This document shows positions 1 through 7,487 of a DNA stretch of 40,095 nt, piece after piece. A program made the translations under genes and the position numbers. Each line of letters opens with the position of its first letter. Within the stretch, counting starts at the first letter, position 1. A model generated the notes under the pieces. That model did not search any database, was not told the DNA's origin, and worked only from the letters and a program-made list of their open reading frames with translations. The DNA lies in assembly GCA_038203025.1 (NCBI GenBank), contig JBBREK010000009.1, forward strand, positions 1 through 40,095. The letters are read 5' to 3'. Origin of the DNA: UBA11346 sp038203025. Lineage in GTDB: Bacteria; Planctomycetota; UBA11346.

Positions 1-351
1 CGGCGGGCCTGTCGTGTAAGCGGGGTCCTGGGGCCAGGCGATTGGGGGTTTATGCGGGAACCTGGCTTTCCTCCTACGTCGCCGGGACCCGTCGGGGATT
101 GTGCGTGCGCGAGGCCAATACGATGGTGCCTTCTTCTACCCCGATGCGCTTGGCCCCTGGACCCGGCTTCCACGACAGGCCGGCCGGCCCCCGCTTACTG
201 CTGCTGCCGCCGCTGCTGCTGCCGCTGCCGCTGCCAGCACGGCCACTCCGCGCCGCCTTGCCGGCCTTGCCGCGACGCGTCTGGTCGTTCTCAAATCCGG
301 AGAGTTCGCGGCGGTGGTCGCCGAGGTCGAGCTTCCAGCCACGCTTGAGAT
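1..351. other. Window-edge region without a confident gene; CTG/CCG-rich tract
   Basis: No reading frame here matches a family I recognise. A simple-sequence tract of CTG and CCG triplets runs from about 198 to 235 and creates poly-Ala, poly-Ser/Gly or poly-Leu stretches in the various frames, so open frames here are weak evidence of coding. The only candidate I list is the minus-strand frame at 74-355, because it is coupled to the stop codon of the DUF4412 gene. A gene truncated by the window edge cannot be excluded. Confidence 0.4.
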
Positions 352-355
352 TCAC
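74..355 (-). CDS. Possible small basic protein coupled to the DUF4412 gene
   Basis: This is a 93-residue frame whose GTG start overlaps the TGA stop of the upstream DUF4412 gene (GTGA), the overlap style used repeatedly elsewhere in this window. The first 30 residues, with KLDLGDHRRELSGFE near the start, use mostly G- or C-ending codons like the neighbouring genes. A Gly/Ser-rich stretch follows, encoded by the CTG/CCG tract, and then a basic tail. No signal peptide, membrane segment or known domain is visible. It may be a real translationally coupled peptide or simply an open frame in GC-rich DNA. Confidence 0.25.
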   Translation of the reverse strand: MNLKRGWKLDLGDHRRELSGFENDQTRRGKAGKAARSGRAGSGSGSSSGGSSSKRGPAGLSWKPGPGAKRIGVEEGTIVLASRTHNPRRVPAT

Positions 356-918
356 TGGCCTCCCATGCCGCCCATGCCAGCCATGACCTGGTAGTCCTTG
401 GGCACCTCAAAGAGATCTGCCTTCTGCGCACCGATCGTGTAGTTGGTAAAGTCGGCCTGGCCCTTGCCTGCTCCATCCTGGGCGCGAACCATGACGCCGA
501 GCTTCGCGTCGATCCAGCCGATGCCCTTGCCGTCCTTGCTGGCAAACTCATAGCGGTCGCAGGCTACGCCGTTGACCGTCTCGCTGCCCGTCTTCTTCCA
601 CGTCGCGGTCGGATCGCTCATCGCCTGGCTGCCGATGGGGGCCTGCTTAGGGTTCATCGGCATGGTCATCGCCATCTTCTGGTCAACCATCAGCATATGC
701 ATCTGCTTCTGGTCCTGGCGCATGATCATGACCACGGAACCCTCTTCGGTCTTCATCTCCATGCGCTGCAGCCCAGGACCACCAACGACCATGCGGCCAG
801 TGACCTTCTTTGCACCATCGGTAAAGGCGATGTCGCAAGCATAGGCTGCCGGCGGCTTGAACGGCAGGTCGGCGGCGGTGAGGGAGAGGACCAGGGCGAG
901 CAGGGCGAGGGTACGCAT
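352..918 (-). CDS. Secreted DUF4412 domain protein
   Basis: A 188-residue protein with a clear signal peptide (MRTLALLALVLSLTAA, cleavage probably just before DLPFKPP), so it should be exported to the periplasm or outer membrane. The mature part has alternating strands with many methionines (VVMIMRQDQKQMHMLMVDQK) and a VNGVACDRYEF segment, which is the usual look of DUF4412, a family related in fold to LolA/LolB-like lipoprotein carriers. The protein ends in a GMGGMGGQ tail. It lies 47 nt downstream of an ExbD/TolR gene on the same strand and may be cotranscribed with it. The molecular role of DUF4412 is not established; family assignment is fairly secure and function is unknown. Confidence 0.75.
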   Translation of the reverse strand: MRTLALLALVLSLTAADLPFKPPAAYACDIAFTDGAKKVTGRMVVGGPGLQRMEMKTEEGSVVMIMRQDQKQMHMLMVDQKMAMTMPMNPKQAPIGSQAMSDPTATWKKTGSETVNGVACDRYEFASKDGKGIGWIDAKLGVMVRAQDGAGKGQADFTNYTIGAQKADLFEVPKDYQVMAGMGGMGGQ

Positions 919-965
919 GGCGGACTTGTGGCCATGCTCCCGGGCCGAGCAAGCAGCAAGACGGT

Positions 966-1562
966 TTAGCGCAGGCGTTCCAGGCGGTCGATCTCATCGC
1001 GTTCGTTGTCGGTTGGCGTCCGTCGGACGGTCGGGGCGCCGAAGGCGACGTTGCGCTGATCAACCAGGGCGATGGTCGGATCGGGCAGCCGAGCCTGTTC
1101 ATAGGACCGCACCGCATCGTAGACCGCGATGGCATGCCGCCAGGGCAGACGGGTGGCACAGTGGATTTCGACCGGGGTCTGCTTGGCCCGCGGCCCGTCC
1201 TTCTCATAGGCGGACAGCCGCGTGGCGATGGCGGCGTGGAAGGCGGTGATAGTGGCCTCGACCTCAGCGCCGGGAGGCGCAGCCAGCGCCGCCCCGTCAA
1301 GCAGGATCTCCTGACCACCGCCGAGGCGCACCCGGGCGACCTTGCCGTTGCCTGGCAGGATGACGACCCGGACGATGTCGGGCTGCTCCACCGTCGGCGT
1401 TCCGACTGGACCGCCCTGCGTCGACAGCAGCGCCGAGATGCGCTGCTCCTCGCTGCGGAAGCTGGAGGTAAGGATGAAGAACACCAGGAGCAGCATGACC
1501 ACGTCGATCATTGGGACGAGATCGAGTTTTTCGGAACCCTCGGTAGCGCTGGCGTGCGACAT
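966..1562 (-). CDS. ExbD/TolR family biopolymer transport protein
   Basis: A 198-residue inner-membrane protein with one membrane segment near the N-terminus (about residues 16-35, LVPMIDVVMLLLVFFILTSS). It contains the conserved aspartate (D20, in PMIDVV) that carries protons in the ExbB-ExbD, TolQ-TolR and MotA-MotB-like motors. The rest is periplasmic and includes a DPTIALVDQRNVAFG region. I place the start at the ATG at 1562 (MSHASATEG), 12 codons inside a longer frame, because this gives the usual short cytoplasmic tail. No ExbB/TolQ partner is in the window, so the motor subunit must be encoded elsewhere. The gene is divergent from the sugar-binding protein gene. Confidence 0.85.
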   Translation of the reverse strand: MSHASATEGSEKLDLVPMIDVVMLLLVFFILTSSFRSEEQRISALLSTQGGPVGTPTVEQPDIVRVVILPGNGKVARVRLGGGQEILLDGAALAAPPGAEVEATITAFHAAIATRLSAYEKDGPRAKQTPVEIHCATRLPWRHAIAVYDAVRSYEQARLPDPTIALVDQRNVAFGAPTVRRTPTDNERDEIDRLERLR

Positions 1563-1654
1563 GGCTGGCACCTCCACCGGGGCGAACGCTGTTGCCACCC
1601 GGCGGTTCAGAGCGATGGGGTCCGTTCAGGCGGGAAAGGGGTTGCCGGTTGGTC

Positions 1655-1668
1655 AGGAAGCGCTTTCA
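1655..1668. promoter_or_regulatory. LacI-family (cre-like) operator candidate
   Basis: The 14-mer AGGAAGCGCTTTCA has a perfect AAGCGCTT palindromic centre and matches the classical LacI/CcpA-type consensus TGAAAGCGCTTTCA at 12 of 14 positions. It lies 32 nt upstream of the start of the sugar-binding protein gene, where a repressor of the importer operon would bind, and also within the divergent region serving exbD. No LacI-type regulator gene is in the window. Confidence 0.45.
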
Positions 1669-1699
1669 TGCCGCCGAACTGCCGTCCTGGAGACCGCCC

Positions 1700-3052
1700 A
1701 TGGGCAAGTGGCTCATCCCCGTCATCATCGTCATCGTCGCTCTGATCGCCTGGCTGGCCACGGGCCGTGGTGCTGATGCCCAGACAACTCCGGGCGAGCA
1801 GGGCGCGCCGGTGGCGGCCAAGCAGGCCATCACCATCTGGTGGGCTCAGTGGGATCCATCGGTCGGCCTGCAGGAGCTGGGTAAGGATTTCGAAGCCGAG
1901 ACCGGCATCGCCGTGACTGTGCAGCAGATCCCCTGGTCGACCTACCAGGACCAGGTCTTCCTCAACTTCGGCAACAAGCGCACCGACTTCGACATCGTCG
2001 TCGGCGACAGTCAGTGGATTGGCCGCGGCGCCAGCAAGGGCCTGTACCTGGACCTGACCGCGTGGGCGAAGGCCACCGTCAAGCTGGACGAGATCCATGG
2101 AACCGCCCTGAAGTACCTGTGCGAGTTCCCCACCGGCAGCGGCAAGCTGTTCGCCCTGCCGTGCGAGACCGATGCCGTGGGCTTCGCCTACCGCACGGAC
2201 TGGTTCGCCGACCCAGCCGAGCAGGCCGCCTTCAAGGCGAAATACGCCCGGGACCTGGCCACGCCGCAGACCTGGGATGAGTTCAAGCAGGTCGCCGAGT
2301 TCTTCACCCGGCCGGACGACAAGCGCTACGGCTGCGCGCTGCTTACCGGCCGCGGTTACGACTCGCTGGTCATGGGCTTCCAGAACCTGTTCTGGGCCTA
2401 CGGCGGCAGCTGGGGCGATCCGGCGACCTTCGCCACCGACGGCCTGCTCAACAGCGACGGCGCCGTTGCCGCCCTGACCTTCATGAAGGACCTGATGGCC
2501 TACTCGCCCGCCGGGGGCAGCGACATGGACTACGGCAAGACCATGGAAGTGTTCAAGAACGGCTCGGCCGCCATGGCCATGGACTATTTCGCCTTTTTTC
2601 CCGGTCTGAGCAAAGACATGGGCGACAAGGTCGGCTACTTCACCGTGCCGGCCAAGGACGGAAAGCGCGCCATCAGCCTGGGCGGGCAGGGCTTCTCCAT
2701 CTCGACCAAGGTGCCACCGGCCCAGCAGGAGCTGGCCAAGCGTTTCATCGCCTGGTTCCTGACCAAGCCGGTGCAAGACGCGTGGATCACCAAGCCGGCC
2801 GGCTTCACCGCCAACCAGGCGATTCTGAACAGCGCTGAATTCCGCGCCAAGACCCCCTACAACGGACCACTCGCCGACAGCATGGACCACCTGCAGGACT
2901 TCTGGAATGTGCCGGTGTACAACGAACTGCTCGCCGCCGCCCAGCGCCAGATTGGCGAAGCCCTGGACGGCAAGCAGGAACCAAAGGCGGCTCTGGATGC
3001 GCTCGCCAAGGAGCACGCGGTGATCCTGCGTGACGCGGGACTGGCGAAGTAG
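1700..3052 (+). CDS. Carbohydrate ABC transporter substrate-binding protein
   Basis: A 450-residue extracellular solute-binding protein of family 1 (MalE/UgpB type), the periplasmic receptor of a CUT1 carbohydrate importer. The ATG at 1700 is preceded by GGAG with 7 nt spacing. The N-terminus MGKWLIPVIIVIVALIAWLA is a signal peptide or signal anchor. The mature protein begins near AITIWWAQWDP and shows the family pattern: a FEAETGIAVTVQQIPW strand, the segment DFDIVVGDSQW, an LPCETDAVGFAYRTDWF hinge region and a C-terminal helical part. It heads an operon with two permeases, a small membrane protein and two ATPases. A heptamer inverted array (3053-3164) begins immediately after its stop codon. 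The substrate cannot be read from sequence; sugars, oligosaccharides and glycerol-type compounds are all possible. Confidence 0.9.
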   Translation: MGKWLIPVIIVIVALIAWLATGRGADAQTTPGEQGAPVAAKQAITIWWAQWDPSVGLQELGKDFEAETGIAVTVQQIPWSTYQDQVFLNFGNKRTDFDIVVGDSQWIGRGASKGLYLDLTAWAKATVKLDEIHGTALKYLCEFPTGSGKLFALPCETDAVGFAYRTDWFADPAEQAAFKAKYARDLATPQTWDEFKQVAEFFTRPDDKRYGCALLTGRGYDSLVMGFQNLFWAYGGSWGDPATFATDGLLNSDGAVAALTFMKDLMAYSPAGGSDMDYGKTMEVFKNGSAAMAMDYFAFFPGLSKDMGDKVGYFTVPAKDGKRAISLGGQGFSISTKVPPAQQELAKRFIAWFLTKPVQDAWITKPAGFTANQAILNSAEFRAKTPYNGPLADSMDHLQDFWNVPVYNELLAAAQRQIGEALDGKQEPKAALDALAKEHAVILRDAGLAK

Positions 3053-3164
3053 GGTTTCGGGTTTCGGGCTACGGGTTTCGGGATGGACAAGCCAAGCATG
3101 CGAACTGATGCCCGGAACGCGGACAGGCCTTCCCCCGAAACCCGAAACCCGAAACTTGAAACCC
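3053..3164. repeat. Inverted heptamer array R1 (GGTTTCG variant)
   Basis: The left arm (about 3053-3092) holds tandem 7-mers of the form GTTTCGG, one degenerate (GCTACGG). The right arm (about 3132-3164) holds the reverse complement, CCGAAAC, three times plus a TTGAAAC variant. The core between them is about 40 nt. The arms can form a long hairpin in the mRNA exactly between the binding-protein gene and the first permease gene. This matches the position of the REP sequences between malE and malF in E. coli, which protect the upstream message. The start codon of permease 1 lies inside the element. Confidence 0.85.
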
Positions 3165-4048
3165 TGACCAAATGGTCCTTCGTCGGGCCCGTCCTGGTCC
3201 TGTTGATTGCGTTCAACGTCTTCCCGCTGGTCTACAACATCGTGCTGTCGTTCACCGACGCCGACCTGTCGGGCGGGGACTGGCAGTGGGTCGGCGGACG
3301 CTGGTATGAACGCATCTTCGGCGGGGCCGAGGCTGGACCGCAATACGCGCTGTATGCCAGCGCCATCCGCACCACCGCCCTGTTCACCGCCCTGGCGGTG
3401 GGCATCGAGCTGATCCTCGGCTTCGTCCTCGCCCTGGCGCTGCAGGGCCGGTTCCGTGGCAAGACGGCCGTGCTGACCGTGCTGCTGGTGCCGATGATGC
3501 TGTCGCCAGCGGTGATCGGGCTTTTCTGGAGCCACATCCTCAACGGCAACCACGGCATCCTCAACCTCGGTCTCGCCGGCCTCGGCCTGCCGACACCGCA
3601 ATGGCTGACCGATCCCGGCTGGAAATTCGTTTCCATCCTCCTGGTCGACGTGTGGCAGTGGACGCCGTTCATGATGCTGATCAGTCTGGCCGGTCTGAAT
3701 GCCATCCCACCGCATCTCTACGAGGCAGCCGAGATCGACCGCGCCTCGCGCTGGATGGTCTTCCGTCGCATCACCCTGCCGCTGTGCGCCCCCCTGCTGA
3801 TGCTCGCGGTGCTGCTGCGCGCCACCGACGCGCTCAAGCAGTTCGATCTGGTGATGAGCATGACCGGCCCCAACGACGGCAGCACCCAGACGCTGTCGGC
3901 GCTGCTCTACCAGGTGATCTTCCAGGGCGGCAAGGTCGGCCTTGGTTCGGCCTACGCCTGCGTCATCCTGGTCGTGGTCATCGCCCTGGCGACGGTGTTC
4001 ACGCGGTATCTCGATTGGTTGGCGGCGAAGCAGGGGAGGGAGACGTGA
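3083..4048 (+). CDS. Carbohydrate ABC transporter permease, MalF/UgpA type
   Basis: A 321-residue inner-membrane permease (BPD_transp_1). It has about six membrane segments: the first at residues 31-53 (WSFVGPVLVLLIAFNVFPLVYN), then one at the ALFTALAVGIELILGFVLAL segment and others following. The cytoplasmic EAA loop (YEAAEIDRASRWMVFRRITLP) that contacts the ATPase is present, with the usual glycine replaced. The only in-frame ATG starts upstream of the first membrane segment are at 3083 and 3098, and both lie inside heptamer array R1. The first roughly 28 residues are therefore encoded by the repeat and have no family counterpart. Neither start has a convincing ribosome-binding site; a CTG at 3164 just after the repeat is an alternative. 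Confidence 0.88.
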   Translation: MDKPSMRTDARNADRPSPETRNPKLETLTKWSFVGPVLVLLIAFNVFPLVYNIVLSFTDADLSGGDWQWVGGRWYERIFGGAEAGPQYALYASAIRTTALFTALAVGIELILGFVLALALQGRFRGKTAVLTVLLVPMMLSPAVIGLFWSHILNGNHGILNLGLAGLGLPTPQWLTDPGWKFVSILLVDVWQWTPFMMLISLAGLNAIPPHLYEAAEIDRASRWMVFRRITLPLCAPLLMLAVLLRATDALKQFDLVMSMTGPNDGSTQTLSALLYQVIFQGGKVGLGSAYACVILVVVIALATVFTRYLDWLAAKQGRET

Positions 4049-4055
4049 TTGCCCC

Positions 4056-4160
<105 letters not shown>

Positions 4161-4169
4161 GGAGTTGTG

Positions 4170-5018
4170 ATGAACCCGGTCCGGTTCCTTGTGATCGCCA
4201 TCTACCTGTCCCTGGCCGCCGCCCCGCTGCTCTGGCTGGGGATCACCTCGCTGCAGAGCCACGAGCAGAGCCTAAGCACCACCGCCCGCGTGCTGCCGAT
4301 CGGTGGCGATGGTCACGGTTTCGCCCCGACCCTCGCCGCCTACGGTCGGCTGGGCGAGGCCTACGCCGGTTCGACCACCACGTTCCTCGACTATCTGCTG
4401 TCCTCGGTGGTCATCGGCCTGCTCAGCACTGCCGCGTCCGTGGCGCTGGGCACCTGCTGTGCCTACGGCTTCAGCCGTTTCCGCATCCCCGGGGCCAAGG
4501 ACTGGCTGTTCTTCATCCTCTCGACCCGCTTCATGCCGCCGCTCGCGGTGGTGGCGCCGGTGCTGATCATGTACCGGCACTTCGACCTGCCCAACACCCA
4601 CCTCGGCCTGATCGCTCTGTACACCGTGTTCAACCTGTCCCTGGCGGTGTGGTTGATGAAGGGCTTCATCGACGAGGTCCCCAAGGCATATGAGGAAGCG
4701 GCGCTGGTCGACGGCTACTCGCGGCTGCAGGCCTTCTGGCGCATCATCGTGCCGCAGGCGCGCACCGGCATGGCGGTGACCGCGGTGTTCTGCCTGATCT
4801 CAGCGTGGAACGAGTTCGGCTTCGCCATGACCCTGAACAACAAGAATGGCACCACCGTGCCGGTCTATTTCGCCGGTCTGCAAGGCAACATCAACGGCGT
4901 GCCCTGGCCGCAGGTCGCCGCCGGCGTCCTGCTGTTCGTGGTGCCGATCGTCATCTTCACCGTGCTGGTGCGGAAACACCTGCTGCGCGGGGTCACCTTC
5001 GGGACGATCAAGCAATGA
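4170..5018 (+). CDS. Carbohydrate ABC transporter permease, MalG/UgpE type
   Basis: A 282-residue permease with about six membrane segments, the second channel subunit of the importer. The start at 4170 (MNPVRFLVIAIYLSLAAAPLLW) has a GGAG site 5 nt upstream and places the first membrane segment at residues 5-25. The EAA loop reads YEEAALVDGYSRLQAFWRIIVP, the form typical of the MalG-like partner. The periplasmic segment ETYAGS-like region seen in many homologues is present in altered form near GEAYAGSTTTFLDYLLSS. The gene is flanked by heptamer arrays R2 and R3. A longer open frame upstream reads through R2 and is not coding. Confidence 0.9.
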   Translation: MNPVRFLVIAIYLSLAAAPLLWLGITSLQSHEQSLSTTARVLPIGGDGHGFAPTLAAYGRLGEAYAGSTTTFLDYLLSSVVIGLLSTAASVALGTCCAYGFSRFRIPGAKDWLFFILSTRFMPPLAVVAPVLIMYRHFDLPNTHLGLIALYTVFNLSLAVWLMKGFIDEVPKAYEEAALVDGYSRLQAFWRIIVPQARTGMAVTAVFCLISAWNEFGFAMTLNNKNGTTVPVYFAGLQGNINGVPWPQVAAGVLLFVVPIVIFTVLVRKHLLRGVTFGTIKQ

Positions 5019-5032
5019 ACGCCGCCCTGGTA

Positions 5033-5113
5033 CGCGGTGCGCGGTGCGCGGTGCGCGGTTGGAGCTGCCGCTCCGACTTCTGTTCTGCTGCCCCCGCTTG
5101 CGAACCGCGAACC
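5033..5113. repeat. Inverted heptamer array R3 (hybrid arms)
   Basis: The left arm, about 5033-5060, is three GGTGCGC units ending in GGTT. The right arm at 5100-5113 has two GCGAACC units. The arms therefore pair with G-U wobbles and are unequal in length. The core starts GGAGCTGCC, identical to the start of the R2 core, and contains its own small palindrome (GGAGC TGCC GCTCC). The element separates permease 2 (stop at 5018) from the small membrane protein (start at 5119), with the right arm ending 5 nt before that start. Confidence 0.8.
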
Positions 5114-5118
5114 TGCCC

Positions 5119-5283
5119 ATGATTCGCCTCCTCGACCGCACCTGTCTCGCCAGCATGGGCCTGGGCGTCTGCCTGATGCTGCAGCCGTGGTGGTCTGCCG
5201 GCTTTGGCGCCGGCTTCTGGCTGGTGCTAACCGGGACCGTGGGGCAGATCGTCACCAGTCATCTGATCGCGAGGAAGCCATGA
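5119..5283 (+). CDS. Small two-helix membrane protein of the ABC operon
   Basis: A 54-residue protein with two probable membrane helices, near residues 9-24 (CLASMGLGVCLMLQPW) and 31-50 (AGFWLVLTGTVGQIVTSHLI), joined by a short Trp/Gly turn. Its stop codon overlaps the ATG of the first ATPase (ATGA), so the two are probably translationally coupled. Rhizobial glycerol importer operons (glpSTPQUV) also carry a small membrane protein, GlpU, between permease and binding-protein genes, along with two distinct ATPases. That parallel in gene content is suggestive, but I see no clear sequence match to GlpU, which is longer. It may assist assembly or stability of the transporter. Confidence 0.6.
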   Translation: MIRLLDRTCLASMGLGVCLMLQPWWSAGFGAGFWLVLTGTVGQIVTSHLIARKP

Positions 5284-6320
5284 GCTTCCTGACCCTGCAG
5301 GGCGTCGGGAAGACCTATCCCGACGGCACCAAGGCTGTGAAAGGCGTCGATCTCACGGTCGAGCGGGGTGAATTCATCGTCCTGCTCGGACCATCGGGCT
5401 GCGGCAAGACTACCACGCTGCGCATGGTCGCCGGTCTCGAACTGGCGACCGCCGGCCGCATCTGCCTGGACGGCAGCAACGTCACCGGTCTGCGCCCCAG
5501 CCAGCGCGACGTCGGCTTCGTCTTCCAGTTCTACGCCCTCTATCCCCATCTGACCGTGGCGCAGAACCTCGCCTTCCCGCTGGAGGCGGTCGGCATGCCC
5601 GCCGTGGAGCGTCAACGTCGTGTCGCCGGCGTGGTCGATCGTCTCGGCCTGCGCGGACTGCTCAACCGCTATCCGCGCCAACTGTCTGGTGGCGACCAGC
5701 AGCGCGTCTCGCTTGGCCGGGCCCTGGTGCGCACCCCGGCGATATGGCTGATGGACGAGCCGCTTGGCACCCTGGATGCCGACCAGCGCCTGGCCCTGCG
5801 CGACTTCATCCGTGAACAGCAGCAGGAGCTCAAGGTGACGACGATGTATGTCACCCATGACCAGGAGGAGGCGATGGCCCTGGCTGACCGCGTCGTGGTC
5901 ATGGAGGACGGCCTGATCCGCCAAGTCGCCCCGCCCGGTGAGATCTACGCGCGTCCGGCCAGCCTGTTCGTCGCCACCTTCGTCGGCAGTCCGGGGATGA
6001 ACCTGCTGCCTGGCCTCTTGTCGCCCGATGGTTTCCGACCGGATGGCGTCGATGTATTCTTGCCCGCCCCGCCGGCGGTCGAGCAGCCGGTGCGCTTCGG
6101 TATCCGCAGCGAGCACATGACCCTCGACGGCCCGCTCCCCGGCACCGTGCTGCTCGATGAATATCTTGGCGCCTGGCGCAACCTGCATGTCCAGACCCCC
6201 TGCGGCCGGATGGTCGTGCGCGCCCCGGCCGACCGGCGTCATAAACCCGGCGACGCGGTCCGTCTGGGCGTCGATGCGTCACAGGCCAGCCTGTTCGGAG
6301 CAGATGGGAGGCGGCTGTGA
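5280..6320 (+). CDS. Carbohydrate ABC transporter ATPase 1 (MalK/UgpC type)
   Basis: A 346-residue cytoplasmic ATPase. The N-terminal domain has Walker A GPSGCGKT (37-44), Q-loop Gln83 (FQFYALYPH), signature LSGGDQQR (135 on, with Asp where Gln is usual), Walker B IWLMDE (155-160), a D-loop and H-loop His193 (VTHDQEEA). The C-terminal part (from about 235) is a TOBE/OB regulatory domain with the segment VRFGIRSEHM. The start overlaps the small membrane gene and the stop overlaps the second ATPase start (GTGA). The presence of two non-identical MalK-like genes suggests a heterodimeric motor as in GlpST. Confidence 0.92.
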   Translation: MSFLTLQGVGKTYPDGTKAVKGVDLTVERGEFIVLLGPSGCGKTTTLRMVAGLELATAGRICLDGSNVTGLRPSQRDVGFVFQFYALYPHLTVAQNLAFPLEAVGMPAVERQRRVAGVVDRLGLRGLLNRYPRQLSGGDQQRVSLGRALVRTPAIWLMDEPLGTLDADQRLALRDFIREQQQELKVTTMYVTHDQEEAMALADRVVVMEDGLIRQVAPPGEIYARPASLFVATFVGSPGMNLLPGLLSPDGFRPDGVDVFLPAPPAVEQPVRFGIRSEHMTLDGPLPGTVLLDEYLGAWRNLHVQTPCGRMVVRAPADRRHKPGDAVRLGVDASQASLFGADGRRL

Positions 6321-7333
6321 CGGCCTTCCTCGAACTCAGCGGACTGACCCGCCGTTTCGGCGCCGTCGAGGCCCTCGCCGGCGTCGATCTGCAGGTCGGC
6401 GCCGATGAACTGCTGGTGGTGCTGGGACCAACCGGCGCCGGCAAGACCACTCTGCTGCGCACCATCGCCGGCCTGGAGACCCCCGAGGCCGGCACCGTAC
6501 GCATGGCCGGCGCCGACGTCACCACCGCCAGCCCGGCGGATCGCGACGTCGCCCTGGTGTTTCAGAACTTCTCCCTCTACCCGGACTGGTCGGTGCGGCG
6601 CAACCTCGCCTTCCCGCTGCGCGCCCCAGGACGCAACCTGTCCGAGGAGGAGATCAGCCGCCGCATCGACTGGGCGGCCGGGATGCTACGCATCGGCGAA
6701 CTGCTCGACCGCAGCGCCTCACGGCTATCCGGCGGCCAGATGCAGCGTGTCGCCATCGGTCGGGCGATCGTCCGCCGGCCACGCCTGTTCCTCATGGACG
6801 AGCCACTGACCAACCTCGACGCCAAGCTGCGCGAGTCTCTGCGTGTCGAACTGGCGGTGCTGCGACGCGAGTTGAAGACCCCGATGGTCTACGTCACCCA
6901 CGACCAAGCCGAGGCCCTGTCGATGGGCGACCGGATCGCGGTACTCGATCGCGGTCGCATCCTCCAGACCGGCACCGCCGAGGAGATCTATCGCCAACCC
7001 GCCGATCCTGTGGTGGCGTGCCAGCTCGGGCAGCCACGCATCAACCTCTGCCCGGTGCAGCGAATCGAGGGCTGGTGGACGGCGACGGATGGCACCCGGC
7101 TGCTGGCCGCCGAAGGGGAATCGGACGGCGGTACCCTCGGCGTCCGTCCCGAGGATCTGCACCTAGGCGACGGCCCCATCACCGGCTCGATCCGGGTAGT
7201 CGAAGACCTCGGTCCGCATCAGGTCGTGGTGGTCCATGCCGCCGGCCAGGTCTGGCATGCCGTCGCCGGGCGCGGGCGGTTTCAGGCCGGTATGTCGGTT
7301 GGGATGGAGATTGCGCGGGGGAAGGTTTGGTAG
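6317..7333 (+). CDS. Carbohydrate ABC transporter ATPase 2 (MalK/UgpC type)
   Basis: A 338-residue ATPase starting at a GTG that overlaps the stop of ATPase 1. It has Walker A GPTGAGKT (37-44), Q-loop Gln83, signature LSGGQMQR (137-144), Walker B LFLMDE (157-162) and H-loop His195 (VTHDQAEA). A C-terminal TOBE domain includes LGVRPEDLHLGDG. It is clearly distinct in sequence from ATPase 1 and has the canonical signature that ATPase 1 lacks, so the pair may form an asymmetric heterodimer. It is the last gene of the operon; heptamer array R4 follows 4 nt after its stop. Confidence 0.92.
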   Translation: MTAFLELSGLTRRFGAVEALAGVDLQVGADELLVVLGPTGAGKTTLLRTIAGLETPEAGTVRMAGADVTTASPADRDVALVFQNFSLYPDWSVRRNLAFPLRAPGRNLSEEEISRRIDWAAGMLRIGELLDRSASRLSGGQMQRVAIGRAIVRRPRLFLMDEPLTNLDAKLRESLRVELAVLRRELKTPMVYVTHDQAEALSMGDRIAVLDRGRILQTGTAEEIYRQPADPVVACQLGQPRINLCPVQRIEGWWTATDGTRLLAAEGESDGGTLGVRPEDLHLGDGPITGSIRVVEDLGPHQVVVVHAAGQVWHAVAGRGRFQAGMSVGMEIARGKVW

Positions 7334-7337
7334 ACTT

Positions 7338-7473
<136 letters not shown>

Positions 7474-7487
7474 TGTGATTTATAGCT

